The notes under the pieces were generated by a model that had not been told where the DNA came from, did not search any database, and saw only the letters and a program-made list of their open reading frames with translations. Below are positions 42,299 to 50,888 of a DNA stretch of 64,000 bases, one piece after another; the first letter of the stretch is position 1, and the number at the start of each line of letters is the position of its first letter. A program made the position numbers and the translations under genes. Source of the stretch: Roseiarcus sp036513315 (GTDB taxonomy: Bacteria > Pseudomonadota > Alphaproteobacteria > Rhizobiales > Beijerinckiaceae); the NCBI GenBank assembly GCA_036513315.1, contig DATBZF010000031.1, positions 138,646 through 202,645 of the forward strand. Direction: 5' to 3'.

Positions 42299-43162
42299 AT
42301 GGTCCATTCCAATGATTTGCCCAAAGGTCCGCCTTTCGATCCGCGCCTGACCCCGGCGCGGCCTGATCTTGCCGCGGCGACGCTTGCCGGCAAGGTCGCG
42401 GCGGCGCGATTCGTCGAGGGCTGGCGTCGGCGCATCATTCTGGGCGCCGCGCCACTGCGCCGCTCGCCCTCGCATGGCGCATCGCTGGACACCGAGGCGC
42501 TCTATGGCGAGAGCATCATCGTTTATGAGGAGCAGGACGGCTGGGCCTGGGGGCAATTGGAGCGCGACGGCTATGTCGGCTATCTCCCCGCCCCCGCGCT
42601 CGGCGCGCCCGCCGAGCCCGACCATCGCCTCGCTGTCCCGCGCAGCTTCGCCTATCCCGGGCCAAGCATCAAATTGCCGCCGCTTCTTGCGCTTTCACTC
42701 GGCGCGCGCTTGGCTGTCCGTGCGCGCGAGGGCGATTTTGCGGTCAATGCGGAAGGCCTGCATGTCTATTTGCCGCATCTGGCGCCGCTCGCCGCCGTCG
42801 CGGAGGATTTCGTCGCCGTCGCCGAACGCTTCCTGGAAGTTCCCTATCTTTGGGGCGGCCGGACTTCGCTGGGGATCGATTGTTCCGGACTGGTGCAGAC
42901 GGCGCTGTCGGAGGCGGGCATCAGCGCGCCGCGCGACAGCGACATGATGGAGGCCGCGCTGGGCGCGCCGATCGCCTTCGACGACGCGCTCGCTAATCTG
43001 CGGCGCGGCGATCTTGTTTTCTGGAAGGGGCATATCGGCGTCATGCGCGACGCGGAAACGCTGCTGCACGCCAACGGTTTTGCGATGCGGGTGACCAGCG
43101 AGCCGCTGCGCGCCGCAAAAGAGCGAAACAAGGATCCGATCACCTCGGTCCGCAGGCTCTGA
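42299..43162 (+). CDS. C40 (NlpC/P60) peptidase with N-terminal SH3 domain
   Basis: 287 residues. The N-terminal part (about 45-140) is a bacterial SH3 pair (GASLDTEALYGESIIVYEEQ, WAWGQLERDGYVGYLP); the C-terminal NlpC/P60 domain has YLWGGRTSLGIDCSGLVQ with the catalytic Cys, and the His in GHIGVMRD. It cuts peptidoglycan stem peptides, usually at D-Glu-diaminopimelate. No signal peptide is visible, suggesting a role in recycling of muropeptides or an unusual export. Related genes often neighbour leucyl aminopeptidases, not seen here. Confidence 0.9.
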   Translation: MVHSNDLPKGPPFDPRLTPARPDLAAATLAGKVAAARFVEGWRRRIILGAAPLRRSPSHGASLDTEALYGESIIVYEEQDGWAWGQLERDGYVGYLPAPALGAPAEPDHRLAVPRSFAYPGPSIKLPPLLALSLGARLAVRAREGDFAVNAEGLHVYLPHLAPLAAVAEDFVAVAERFLEVPYLWGGRTSLGIDCSGLVQTALSEAGISAPRDSDMMEAALGAPIAFDDALANLRRGDLVFWKGHIGVMRDAETLLHANGFAMRVTSEPLRAAKERNKDPITSVRRL

Positions 43163-43192
43163 TCGGGCGTCGAGCCGTTGCTACCAAGCTCC

Positions 43193-43615
43193 TCAATCGT
43201 CCCGATAGATGCGTTCGCGCCGTTCGTGGCGTTCCTGCGCTTCCACCGACAGCGTGGCGATCGGCCGGGCGTCGAGGCGGCGCAGCGAAATCGGCTCGCC
43301 GGTCTCCTCGCAATAGCCATAGGTGCCGTCGTCGAGGCGGCCGAGGGCGCTTTCAATCTTGGAGATCAGCTTGCGCTGCCGGTCGCGCGCCCGCAATTCG
43401 ATCGCGCGATCGGTTTCCGAAGAAGCGCGATCGGCGATGTCTGGATGATTCTCGCTTTCGCTTTGCAACGCCGCCAGCGTGTCGCGGCTCTCGCGAAGAA
43501 TGCCTTCTTTCCAATCCACCAACTTGCGCCTGAAATATTCCTTTTGGCGCTCATTCATGAAGGGCTCGTTGTCCGACGGTTTGTAACCGTCCTTGATCAC
43601 CCCGGCCAGGCCCAT
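43193..43615 (-). CDS. dksA: DksA-family RNA polymerase-binding factor, zinc-poor form
   Basis: 140 residues from the ATG at 43615; a TTG at 43621 is an alternative with closer GGAG. The coiled-coil domain (NERQKEYFRRKLVDWKEGIL) precedes the globular part YGYCEETGEPISLRRLDARP, IATLSVEAQERHERRE. Of the four zinc cysteines of E. coli DksA only one is kept, the state common in alphaproteobacteria. It acts with ppGpp in the secondary channel of RNA polymerase. Promoter at 43646-43674. Confidence 0.93.
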   Translation of the reverse strand: MGLAGVIKDGYKPSDNEPFMNERQKEYFRRKLVDWKEGILRESRDTLAALQSESENHPDIADRASSETDRAIELRARDRQRKLISKIESALGRLDDGTYGYCEETGEPISLRRLDARPIATLSVEAQERHERRERIYRDD

Positions 43616-43645
43616 GCTCAAGAATCTCCGTTGCTTTGGGCGCCC

Positions 43646-43674
43646 TTATAACTATCTGTTGATTGCCTCACAAT
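43646..43674 (-). promoter_or_regulatory. Promoter of dksA
   Basis: On the minus strand TTGTGA (43669-43674), a 17-base spacer and TATAAG (43646-43651). Transcription should start near 43639, about 24 bases before the ATG at 43615. Confidence 0.6.
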
Positions 43675-43781
43675 GACAATACGCACACAGAGGGCGGCAA
43701 TCGGTTGAAAAAAGCCGAGAATCGCCGTCCGGGACGCCGCGGGCATTGCCGGACGCAACCTCCTCAAGGCGAATCAGACGC

Positions 43782-44237
43782 TCAGCCAGCCCCTAACAGC
43801 TCGATCAACGGCGGGATCAGCGGGCCGTCGGCGGGCGGCATCGGATAGTCGCGCAGCTCGCGCGCCCGCACCCATTTCAGCGCCTGTCCCTCGCGGGCGC
43901 TGACGAATCCCTCCCAGCGGCGGCAGACATAGAGCGGCATCAGGAGATGGAAATCCGCGTAACCATGGCTCGCGAAGGTGAGCGGCGCGAGGCAGGCCTC
44001 CTTGACGGCAATGCCGAGTTCCTCGGCGAGTTCGCGAATCAGCGCCTGTTCCGGCCGCTCGCCGGCATCGACCTTGCCGCCGGGAAATTCCCACAGGCCG
44101 GCGAGTTGCTTGCCCTTGGGGCGTTGGGCGATCAGCACGCGGTCGTCGGCGTCGATCAAGGCAATTGCGACGACCAGCAGCAGTTTCAAGGGCGGTCTCG
44201 CAAGCTCAGGACCGATAATCGCCGTTGATCGCGACAT
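43782..44237 (-). CDS. mutT: MutT-type Nudix hydrolase (8-oxo-dGTP diphosphatase)
   Basis: 151 residues from the ATG at 44237, overlapping the end of argJ by 32 bases; a TTG at 44189 would avoid overlap and keep the whole domain. The Nudix box is GGKVDAGERPEQALIRELAEELGI (key residues G, E, R-E-x-x-E-E); VLIAQRPKGKQLAGLWEFPG is the MutT substrate loop. It removes oxidised nucleotides. In alphaproteobacteria argJ-mutT adjacency is well known, and argJ lies directly upstream here. Confidence 0.92.
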   Translation of the reverse strand: MSRSTAIIGPELARPPLKLLLVVAIALIDADDRVLIAQRPKGKQLAGLWEFPGGKVDAGERPEQALIRELAEELGIAVKEACLAPLTFASHGYADFHLLMPLYVCRRWEGFVSAREGQALKWVRARELRDYPMPPADGPLIPPLIELLGAG

Positions 44238-45453
44238 AGTCCTTGGTCAGGTCGCAGGTCCACACTTTCGCCGTTGCGCTGCCGACGCCGACATTTACCT
44301 TAATGTCGATTTTGGCCCGCTTCATATAGGCTGACGCCTCCGCCTCGCTGTAATCGGGATCGCGCAGGCCGTTATGGGCGACGCGGATCTTGCCGAAATG
44401 AATGTCGAGCTTATCGCGCTCGGCCTTCTCGCCGGCCTTGCCGACCGCCATCACGATGCGCCCCCAATTGGCGTCTTCGCCCGCCGCCGCCGTTTTGACC
44501 AAAGGCGAATTGGCGATCGACAGCGCGATGCGCTTGGCGGCCTTGCGCGATTTGGCGCCCTCGACCTTGATCGCGATGAACTTGCGCGCGCCCTCGCCGT
44601 CGCAGACCACCTGATGGGCGAGTTCGAGCAGCAATTTGTCGAAGGCGTTTCTGAATGCGGCCAGACGCGGGTCCGCCGCGTCGGAAATCACCGGCGCGCC
44701 GCGTTGGGCGGCGGCGCCGGTGGCGAAGGCCATCAGCGTGTCGGACGTCGACGTATCGCTGTCGACAGTGATGCAGTTGAACGAGCGGTCGACGGATTTG
44801 GCGAGCACTGCCTGCAGCGCCGGCGCGGCGATCGCCGCGTCGGTGAAGACGAAGGCGAGCATGGTCGCCATATCGGGCGCTATCATGCCCGCCCCTTTGG
44901 CGATGCCTGAGATGACGACCTCGGTATCGCCGATCTTGACCTGTGCGGTCGCGACCTTCGGAAAAGTGTCGGTCGTCATGATCGCGCGCGCCGCATCCAT
45001 CAGGCGGTCGGGCCTGGCGTTGGCGGCGAGTTCGCCAAGAACCTTGGCGATCTTACCGCCGTCGAGCGGCTCGCCGATCACGCCGGTCGAGGCCATGAAT
45101 ATCTCAGCCGGCTCCGCGCCGGTCGCCTTGGCGGCCGCCTCGGCGACATGGGCGACGGCGCTGGCGCCGATGCCGCCGGTGAAGGCGTTGGCGTTGCCCG
45201 AATTGACGACCAAAGCCCGGGCATGGCCCTGGGCGAGATTTTGCCGACACCAGTCGACGGGGGCCGACGGGCATTTGGAGCGGGTGAAAACCCCGGCCGC
45301 CGCCGCCGGCGCATCGAAGAGGGCGAGCATCACGTCGGTGCGGCCGGCATAGCGCACGCCGGCCGCGATCGTCGCAAAACGCACGCCGGGAATCGGCCGC
45401 AGGTCCGGATATTTCTTCGGCGCGAGCGGCGACAGCGGGGCAGGGGCGGCCAT
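44206..45453 (-). CDS. argJ: Bifunctional glutamate N-acetyltransferase / ornithine acetyltransferase
   Basis: 415 residues from the ATG at 45453 (the longer frame reaches into the parvulin gene). It recycles the acetyl group in arginine synthesis. The self-cleavage site is before Thr in PDMATMLAF, and the SDTSTSDTLMAFATG segment and C-terminal GDYRS are standard. Both acetyl-CoA- and acetylornithine-dependent activities occur in the family; which is present here is not visible. mutT is coupled downstream. Confidence 0.95.
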   Translation of the reverse strand: MAAPAPLSPLAPKKYPDLRPIPGVRFATIAAGVRYAGRTDVMLALFDAPAAAAGVFTRSKCPSAPVDWCRQNLAQGHARALVVNSGNANAFTGGIGASAVAHVAEAAAKATGAEPAEIFMASTGVIGEPLDGGKIAKVLGELAANARPDRLMDAARAIMTTDTFPKVATAQVKIGDTEVVISGIAKGAGMIAPDMATMLAFVFTDAAIAAPALQAVLAKSVDRSFNCITVDSDTSTSDTLMAFATGAAAQRGAPVISDAADPRLAAFRNAFDKLLLELAHQVVCDGEGARKFIAIKVEGAKSRKAAKRIALSIANSPLVKTAAAGEDANWGRIVMAVGKAGEKAERDKLDIHFGKIRVAHNGLRDPDYSEAEASAYMKRAKIDIKVNVGVGSATAKVWTCDLTKDYVAINGDYRS

Positions 45454-45535
45454 GGGGCGAAATATCCGGGCGTTGAGGGGCGCCGCGAAGAGGGCTTGCG
45501 CCCTTGTTCGCGGCGGAAGGCTTAAGACGACAGGC

Positions 45536-46435
45536 TTATTTTGCGTCGGCGGGTTTGTCCGCTGGTTTGGCTCCGTCGACCGGCGCGGCGGCATCAGCCG
45601 GCTTGGCCGGGGCGGCGTCGGTACGCTCGATCTTCACGCCTTCATGCAATTTGACGATCAGATCGCTCTGCGCCTTCTGCACGACATAGCGCGCCGCCTG
45701 GTCCTTCACCTGCTCGAAGGCTGGGAAGGTCTTCATGCGCTTTTCCTCGACCTTGATGATGTGCCAGCCGAACTGGCTCTTCACCGGATCGGAAACCTGG
45801 CCGGGCTCCATTTTAAAGGCGGCGTCGGCGAATTCGGGCACCATCTTGTCCTTGGTGAACCAGCCGAGGTCGCCGCCTTCGCTGCCCGGATCCTTGGAGA
45901 GCTCGGTGGCGACCTTGGCGAAATCCTCGCCCTTCTTGATGCGCGCCAGCGCGGCCTTGGCCTCGTCCTCGGTCGGCAGAAGAATATGGCGCGCGTGAAT
46001 TTCGGGGACCGGCGGGTTCGCTTTGGCGGCCTCGTCATAGGCCTTGTGCTCGGCGTCGTCGGTGGCGGCCTTGGCGGCGACATCGGTGAGCAGGGCCTCC
46101 ATCGCGAGCTTGTCGTGGTAATAGGCCATGCGCCTTGCGAAGGCCGGACCGGAATCCATCTTGTCTTCGGCTGCCTTTTTGGCGACGAGCTTCATGTCGA
46201 TCAGATAGTCGAGCGCATATTGCTGACGCGCCGGGCCGTCGAGCTTTTGCGGCAGGCCGGGCCCGATATCCTCGAGCGCGTCATTGACGTCTTCTTCGGT
46301 GATCGGGACGCCGTCGATCTTGGCGAGAACCTTCGGCTCGGCGCTGGCGCCGCCCGCCGCCAAAAGAAATGCGCCAACGCCGAGGGCGACAGCGAGGGCG
46401 CGCCGGCGAAGCAGCGCATCAGCAAACAAGGTCAT
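45536..46435 (-). CDS. Periplasmic parvulin-type peptidyl-prolyl isomerase
   Basis: 299 residues. A signal peptide (LAVALGVGAFLLAAGGASA) leads to a SurA/PrsA-like N-terminal helical region and a parvulin domain: HARHILLPTEDEAKAAL, SKDPGSEGGDLGWF, MVPEFADAAFKMEPGQ and FGWHIIKVEEKR. A Pro/Ala/Lys-rich tail ends the chain. It folds outer-membrane or periplasmic proteins. It lies upstream of argJ as in relatives, but secA, often next to it, is absent here. Confidence 0.92.
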   Translation of the reverse strand: MTLFADALLRRRALAVALGVGAFLLAAGGASAEPKVLAKIDGVPITEEDVNDALEDIGPGLPQKLDGPARQQYALDYLIDMKLVAKKAAEDKMDSGPAFARRMAYYHDKLAMEALLTDVAAKAATDDAEHKAYDEAAKANPPVPEIHARHILLPTEDEAKAALARIKKGEDFAKVATELSKDPGSEGGDLGWFTKDKMVPEFADAAFKMEPGQVSDPVKSQFGWHIIKVEEKRMKTFPAFEQVKDQAARYVVQKAQSDLIVKLHEGVKIERTDAAPAKPADAAAPVDGAKPADKPADAK

Positions 46436-46661
46436 GAAAGCTCCTATGGCGGGGCCGTCCCCGGCAGGCCCGATCGGTCGGGGGATGTCGGGACGCGGCT
46501 ATAAACGGAAATTGGCGATATTGCGAGAGGCTCGCACGTCCCGTCGTTCAAATTCCGTCGAGGGGCGGGTGAGAGGGCGACGGGATCTCTCTGGCGCCAT
46601 TTTCCGACGCCCGTTAGGCTTCCAGCATTTCAGAACCTATCAATTTCGGAGCGCACGACGC

Positions 46662-47246
46662 ATGTCATTTCTCATTGCTGGACTTTTGCGCTTTTGGCCG
46701 ACCATCCGCTTGCGACGAAAAGGCGGGATCGCGATGGCGGCCGCCATGGTCGCGCCGGCGAGCCCGGCCGCCGCCGCGAGCGCCAGCGATCTGACCGCTT
46801 TCCTCGCCGCCTATCGATGCGAACTTGTCGAGCGGTTGCGCATGATCCACGCCGATCCAGCGCCCGACGCGCGTCATCTGATCATTTACCTCTTGGACGC
46901 GCCCCGGGCCTATGTGCAATGCCTCTTCGTCGAAAATGACAGCAAAATTCTGTGCGAGGCGGAATCCGAATTCTACCGGCAAAAGGCAGGCGAACCCAGA
47001 CGGTTCCGCATGACGCCGCAGTCCTTGGCGGCGCTCGCCCGGCTGGGCTTTTCGACCGATGATTCCAAGGGCAATTATCGGCGCATAATCGACCTGACGG
47101 GGGCCGGCGACTTCACTGTGGTCGCCGATTTGCTCCTCTCAGCGCTTTATCAGGGCTACGGCGCGCGTCTCGACTCGCGATTGGAATGGGAGGCGCCGCT
47201 TGCGCCGGGAAAAGGAACCTTCGCACGCTGGGCGCCGTTCAGTTGA
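46662..47246 (+). CDS. Exported or membrane-associated protein of unknown function, YbjN/TY-Chap-like fold suspected
   Basis: 194 residues from the ATG at 46662 or 170 from the ATG at 46734, which would start a signal-like segment (AAAMVAPASPAAAASA). The domain shows YVQCLFVENDSKILCEAESEFYRQKAG, SLAALARLGFSTDDSKGNYRRII and TVVADLLLSALYQGYGARLD. The last two blocks recall the YbjN/type III chaperone-like (TY-Chap) fold; this is recollection of a pattern, not a firm match. Function unknown. Divergent from the parvulin gene. Confidence 0.6.
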   Translation: MSFLIAGLLRFWPTIRLRRKGGIAMAAAMVAPASPAAAASASDLTAFLAAYRCELVERLRMIHADPAPDARHLIIYLLDAPRAYVQCLFVENDSKILCEAESEFYRQKAGEPRRFRMTPQSLAALARLGFSTDDSKGNYRRIIDLTGAGDFTVVADLLLSALYQGYGARLDSRLEWEAPLAPGKGTFARWAPFS

Positions 47247-47503
47247 GTTTGATTGACGGTGTCGGCGCCTGCCAGCCTCGGCGATCCACGCAATTTCCTT
47301 GCCCTTAGCGGGCGATATCACTATATCAGCGTCGCGTCCGGCTGCTCGGCCGGGCGTAAACCATCGCTCTCGTCGCCGGTCCAAGCGCCGGCCCGCCTTC
47401 TGGCGGTGATGTAGCCGCCAATATGCGGCTCTATCCGGCGACCGGGAGCGCCCTTTAACGCCAACCCGCCGGCGCCGCCCAACCGGGCTTCTTAGGAGAA
47501 CGA

Positions 47504-49264
47504 ATGTCTGCATCCACCGATACCTACGCGCCCTCGCGCGAGGATTTTTCCGCGTTACTGAATGAGACCTATGGCGAGGACGAGGCCTTCGAAGGGTCGG
47601 TCGTCAAGGGCCGGGTCGTCGCCATCGAAAAAGACATGGCGATCATCGATTGCGGTCTGAAGACCGAAGGGCGCGTCGCGCTCAAAGAATTCACCAATCA
47701 CGGCCGCGATCCCGCGCCCGGCGTCGGCGACGAAGTCGAAGTCTATCTCGAGCGCATCGAAAACGCGCTCGGCGAAGCGGTCATTTCGCGCGACAAGGCG
47801 CGCCGCGAAGAGAGCTGGGTCAAGCTCGAACAGGCCTTCGAGAAGAACGAGAAAGTCGACGGCGTCATCTTCAATCAGGTCAAAGGCGGCTTCACCGTCG
47901 ACCTCGACGGCGCCGTGGCGTTCCTGCCGCGCAGCCAGGTCGACATCCGTCCGGTGCGCGACGTCGCGCCGCTGATGAACGTGCCGCAGCCGTTCCAGAT
48001 CCTGAAAATGGACCGTCGCCGCGGCAATATCGTGGTGTCGCGCCGCACCGTGCTCGAAGAGAGCCGCGCCGAACAGCGCCACGAAATCGTCGCCAACCTC
48101 GCCGAAGGCCAGGTCATCGACGGCACCGTCAAGAACATCACCGATTACGGCGCGTTCGTCGATCTCGGCGGCATTGACGGCCTCTTGCATGTGACCGACA
48201 TCGCCTGGCGTCGCGTCAACCATCCGACCGAGGTTCTCTCGATCGGCCAGACGGTCAAGGTCAAGATCATCAAGATCAACCACGAGACGCACCGCATCTC
48301 GCTCGGCATGAAGCAATTGCTCGAGGATCCGTGGGCGGCGATCGAGACCAAATATGCGCTCGGCATGCGCCTCAAGGGCCGCGTGACCAACATCACCGAC
48401 TATGGCGCGTTCGTCGAACTGGAGCCGGGCATCGAAGGGCTCATCCACGTCTCGGAAATGTCCTGGACCAAGAAGAACGTTCATCCCGGCAAGATCATTG
48501 CGACGAGCCAGGAAGTCGACGTCCAGGTGCTGGAAGTCGATTCCTCCAAGCGCCGGATTTCGCTCGGCCTCAAGCAGACCCTGCAAAATCCGTGGGAGGC
48601 CTTCGCCGAGAAACATCCGATCGGCTCGGAGGTCGAAGGCGAGGTCAAGAACAAGACCGAATTCGGCCTGTTCATCGGCCTCGACGGCGATGTCGACGGT
48701 ATGGTCCATCTGTCCGACCTCGACTGGAACAAGCCGGGCGAGCAGGTGATCGAGGACTTCAAGAAGGGCGATATCGTGCGCGCCAAAGTGCTCGACGTCG
48801 ATATGGAGAAGGAGCGCATCTCGCTGGGCGTCAAGCAGCTCGGCGGCGATCCTTTCGCGGCCAAGAAGCCGGTCGCCGAGGACGGCGCCGATGCGGGCTC
48901 GGGCGAATTGCGCAAGGGTCTCGTCGTCACCTGCGAAGTGATCGAGGTCAAGGATGGCGGCATCGAAGTCAAGATCGCCGGCTCGGACCTGACCGCCTTC
49001 ATCAAGCGCTCGGAACTGGCGCGCGATCGCGGCGACCAGCGCCCCGAACGTTTCGCTGTCGGCGAAAAGGTCGATGCGCGCATCACCCAGTTCGACCGCC
49101 GCGCCCGCAAGATCGCGGTGTCGATCAAGGCGCTCGAAGTCGCCGAAGAGAAGGAAGCGATCGCCCAATATGGGTCGGCCGATTCCGGCGCCTCGCTCGG
49201 CGACATCCTCGGCGCGGCGCTGAAGGCGCGCGACAAGGGCGACAAGGCCAAGAAGGCGGAATAA
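47504..49264 (+). CDS. rpsA: 30S ribosomal protein S1
   Basis: 586 residues with six S1-type OB repeats. Repeats three to six are clear, for example VKNITDYGAFVDLGGIDGLLH, VTNITDYGAFVELEPGIEGLIH and KTEFGLFIGLDGDVDGMVH. S1 brings mRNA to the 30S subunit. AGGAG lies upstream of the ATG. cmk, which often precedes rpsA, is not adjacent. The gene ends in an excellent terminator at 49295-49333. Confidence 0.96.
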   Translation: MSASTDTYAPSREDFSALLNETYGEDEAFEGSVVKGRVVAIEKDMAIIDCGLKTEGRVALKEFTNHGRDPAPGVGDEVEVYLERIENALGEAVISRDKARREESWVKLEQAFEKNEKVDGVIFNQVKGGFTVDLDGAVAFLPRSQVDIRPVRDVAPLMNVPQPFQILKMDRRRGNIVVSRRTVLEESRAEQRHEIVANLAEGQVIDGTVKNITDYGAFVDLGGIDGLLHVTDIAWRRVNHPTEVLSIGQTVKVKIIKINHETHRISLGMKQLLEDPWAAIETKYALGMRLKGRVTNITDYGAFVELEPGIEGLIHVSEMSWTKKNVHPGKIIATSQEVDVQVLEVDSSKRRISLGLKQTLQNPWEAFAEKHPIGSEVEGEVKNKTEFGLFIGLDGDVDGMVHLSDLDWNKPGEQVIEDFKKGDIVRAKVLDVDMEKERISLGVKQLGGDPFAAKKPVAEDGADAGSGELRKGLVVTCEVIEVKDGGIEVKIAGSDLTAFIKRSELARDRGDQRPERFAVGEKVDARITQFDRRARKIAVSIKALEVAEEKEAIAQYGSADSGASLGDILGAALKARDKGDKAKKAE

Positions 49265-49294
49265 GCGCGTCTTCCGGGATCGCTTCAAGCAACA

Positions 49295-49333
49295 GGCCCG
49301 CGCGGGAAGGCTTCCCGCGCGGGCCTTTTCTTT
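49295..49333 (+). terminator. Rho-independent terminator of rpsA
   Basis: GGCCCGCGCGGGAAG (49295-49309) and CTTCCCGCGCGGGCC (49311-49325) pair almost end to end, followed by TTTTCTTT. It isolates rpsA from the ars operon promoter 20 bases further on. Confidence 0.93.
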
Positions 49334-49352
49334 GCCCGATATTCAGACAGCC

Positions 49353-49391
49353 TTGCTTTTGCTCCATATATCTGTAAATCTGGATATATGG
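49353..49391 (+). promoter_or_regulatory. ars operon promoter and ArsR operator, overlapping the start codon
   Basis: CCATATATC (49364-49372), ten bases, GATATATGG (49383-49391): a perfect 9-bp dyad. A likely -35 TTGCTT is at 49353-49358 and -10 TAAATC at 49375-49380 (16-base spacer), which puts the transcription start at or beside the arsR ATG at 49388. The right arm of the dyad contains that ATG, and no ribosome site precedes it. Confidence 0.7.
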
Positions 49392-49741
49392 ATACAAGCA
49401 ATGCGATAGCCGCCCTTGCAGCGCTCGCCCAATCAACCCGTCTCGATGCCTTCCGGCTGTTGGTCACGCGCGAGCCCGAAGGCGTTCCCGTCGGCGAGTT
49501 GGCCCGCCTGATCGACGTCCCGCAAAACACCATGTCGACGCATCTGGCGATCCTCACACGCGCGGAATTGATCATCGGCGAACGGCGCAGCCGATCGATC
49601 GTCTACCGCGCCAACCTCGACCGCTTTCGCCAGATCGCGCTATTTCTGCTCAAGGATTGCTGTGGCGGTCGGGCCGAACTCTGCGCGCCGCTGATCGCCG
49701 AACTCAGCTCTTGTCGCCAGCCCCGGACGGAGGTCGCCTGA
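49388..49741 (+). CDS. arsR: Arsenic-responsive ArsR repressor
   Basis: 117 residues. The winged helix-turn-helix covers VGELARLIDVPQNTMSTHLAIL and IIGERRSRSIVYRAN. The arsenite site is likely C91, C92 and C99 in DCCGGRAELC, a C-terminal sensor like that of Acidithiobacillus-type ArsR rather than the E. coli CVC motif. Its start codon lies within the right arm of its own operator. arsC begins on the last base of its stop (TGATG). Confidence 0.93.
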   Translation: MDTSNAIAALAALAQSTRLDAFRLLVTREPEGVPVGELARLIDVPQNTMSTHLAILTRAELIIGERRSRSIVYRANLDRFRQIALFLLKDCCGGRAELCAPLIAELSSCRQPRTEVA

Positions 49742-50166
49742 TGGATGCGATCATCTACCACAATCCCGCCTGTGAAACCTCGCGCAATGTTCTCGCGATG
49801 ATTCGCAATTCCGGCGTCGAACCGCATATCGTCGAATATCTGAAGTCTCCGCCGACGCGATTGCTGCTGAGCCAATTGCTCGCCCGGGCCGGCCTGACCG
49901 CGCGTCAGATCCTCCGCGAGAAAGATACGCCTTTCCAGGCTCTGGGTCTCGGCGATCCCTCCCTTGGCGAGGAGGCGCTTCTTGATGCGATCGGCGCGCA
50001 TCCGATCCTGATCAACCGCCCGCTGGTGGTCACGCCCAAAGGCGTGCGCCTGTGCCGCCCATCCGAAAGGGTCCTCGATTTGCTGCCGCCCCAGCGCGGT
50101 CAATTCATCAAGGAGGATGGCGAGCGCGTGATCGACGATCACGGCCGGCGGATCGCGACGGCGTGA
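49741..50166 (+). CDS. arsC: Arsenate reductase, glutaredoxin-coupled type
   Basis: 141 residues. IIYHNPACETSRNVLAMI places the catalytic Cys at residue 11; VEYLKSPPTRLLL and the Arg residues in LINRPLVVTPKGVRLCRPSE complete the ArsC fold. It reduces arsenate to arsenite, using glutathione and glutaredoxin. It is coupled to arsR (1-base overlap) and aqpS (GTGA overlap), so all three are translated together. Confidence 0.94.
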   Translation: MDAIIYHNPACETSRNVLAMIRNSGVEPHIVEYLKSPPTRLLLSQLLARAGLTARQILREKDTPFQALGLGDPSLGEEALLDAIGAHPILINRPLVVTPKGVRLCRPSERVLDLLPPQRGQFIKEDGERVIDDHGRRIATA

Positions 50167-50888
50167 CCTTCGCTCTCAACCGGCGCCTCGCCGCCGAATG
50201 TCTCGGGACCGGGCTGCTTGTCGCGACTGTGGTCGGTTCGGGAATCATGAGCGAAAGGCTGGCGGGCGGAAATGTCGCGCTGGCGCTGCTCGGCAATACA
50301 TTGCCGACCGGCGCGATTCTTGTGGTGTTGATTCTGTCATTCGCGCCGATCTCCGGCGCCCACTTCAATCCCGCAGTGTCGTTGGCGATGAGCCTGCGCC
50401 AGGAGCATCCATGGCGCGAGCTTCTTCCTTATGTCGCCGCGCAAATCATCGGCGGCGTCATGGGCACGCTGGTTGCCCATGGTATGTTCGAATTGCCCCT
50501 GCTTGAATTGGCGACCAAGGCGCGCAGCGGCCCTGCGCAATGGTTCGCCGAATTCGTCGCCACATTCGGATTGATCGTCACCATCCTCGCCGTTTCGCGC
50601 TTCAGGAGCCAGGCGGTACCGGTCGCGGTCGGCCTCTATGTCACAGCAGCCTATTGGTTCACGGCGTCGACCTCCTTCGCCAATCCAGCGGTCACGATCG
50701 CCCGCGCGTTCACCGATAGCTTTTCCGGCATCGCGCCGCGCGATGCGCCGATGTTTGTTGTGGCGCAATTGATCGGCGCGCTGGTAGGGTTGGCGGCGAT
50801 GCGCTGGTTTTTCGGGGCCTCGAACGCTTCCGCGCACATTGCCACGACGGAGCGGTTCGATGAAGGGCGAACAGAATCTTTCCCGTAG
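50163..50888 (+). CDS. aqpS: AqpS-type aquaglyceroporin of the arsenic operon
   Basis: 241 residues from a GTG at 50163 that overlaps the arsC stop. Six helices and two re-entrant NPA loops: GAHFNPAVSLAM and SFANPAVTIARAF. In Sinorhizobium meliloti an aquaporin in the same kind of operon lets arsenite, made by ArsC, flow out down its gradient. The arrangement here is arsR-arsC-aqpS, with no arsB or acr3 pump in view. The same channel would also admit external arsenite, so such operons mainly protect from arsenate. Confidence 0.92.
   Translation: MTFALNRRLAAECLGTGLLVATVVGSGIMSERLAGGNVALALLGNTLPTGAILVVLILSFAPISGAHFNPAVSLAMSLRQEHPWRELLPYVAAQIIGGVMGTLVAHGMFELPLLELATKARSGPAQWFAEFVATFGLIVTILAVSRFRSQAVPVAVGLYVTAAYWFTASTSFANPAVTIARAFTDSFSGIAPRDAPMFVVAQLIGALVGLAAMRWFFGASNASAHIATTERFDEGRTESFP

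Noticed and set aside
47555..49288. 577-residue minus-strand open frame
   Set aside because: Antisense shadow of rpsA; composition (Asp/Arg/Leu/Phe-rich) is that of reversed S1 repeats.
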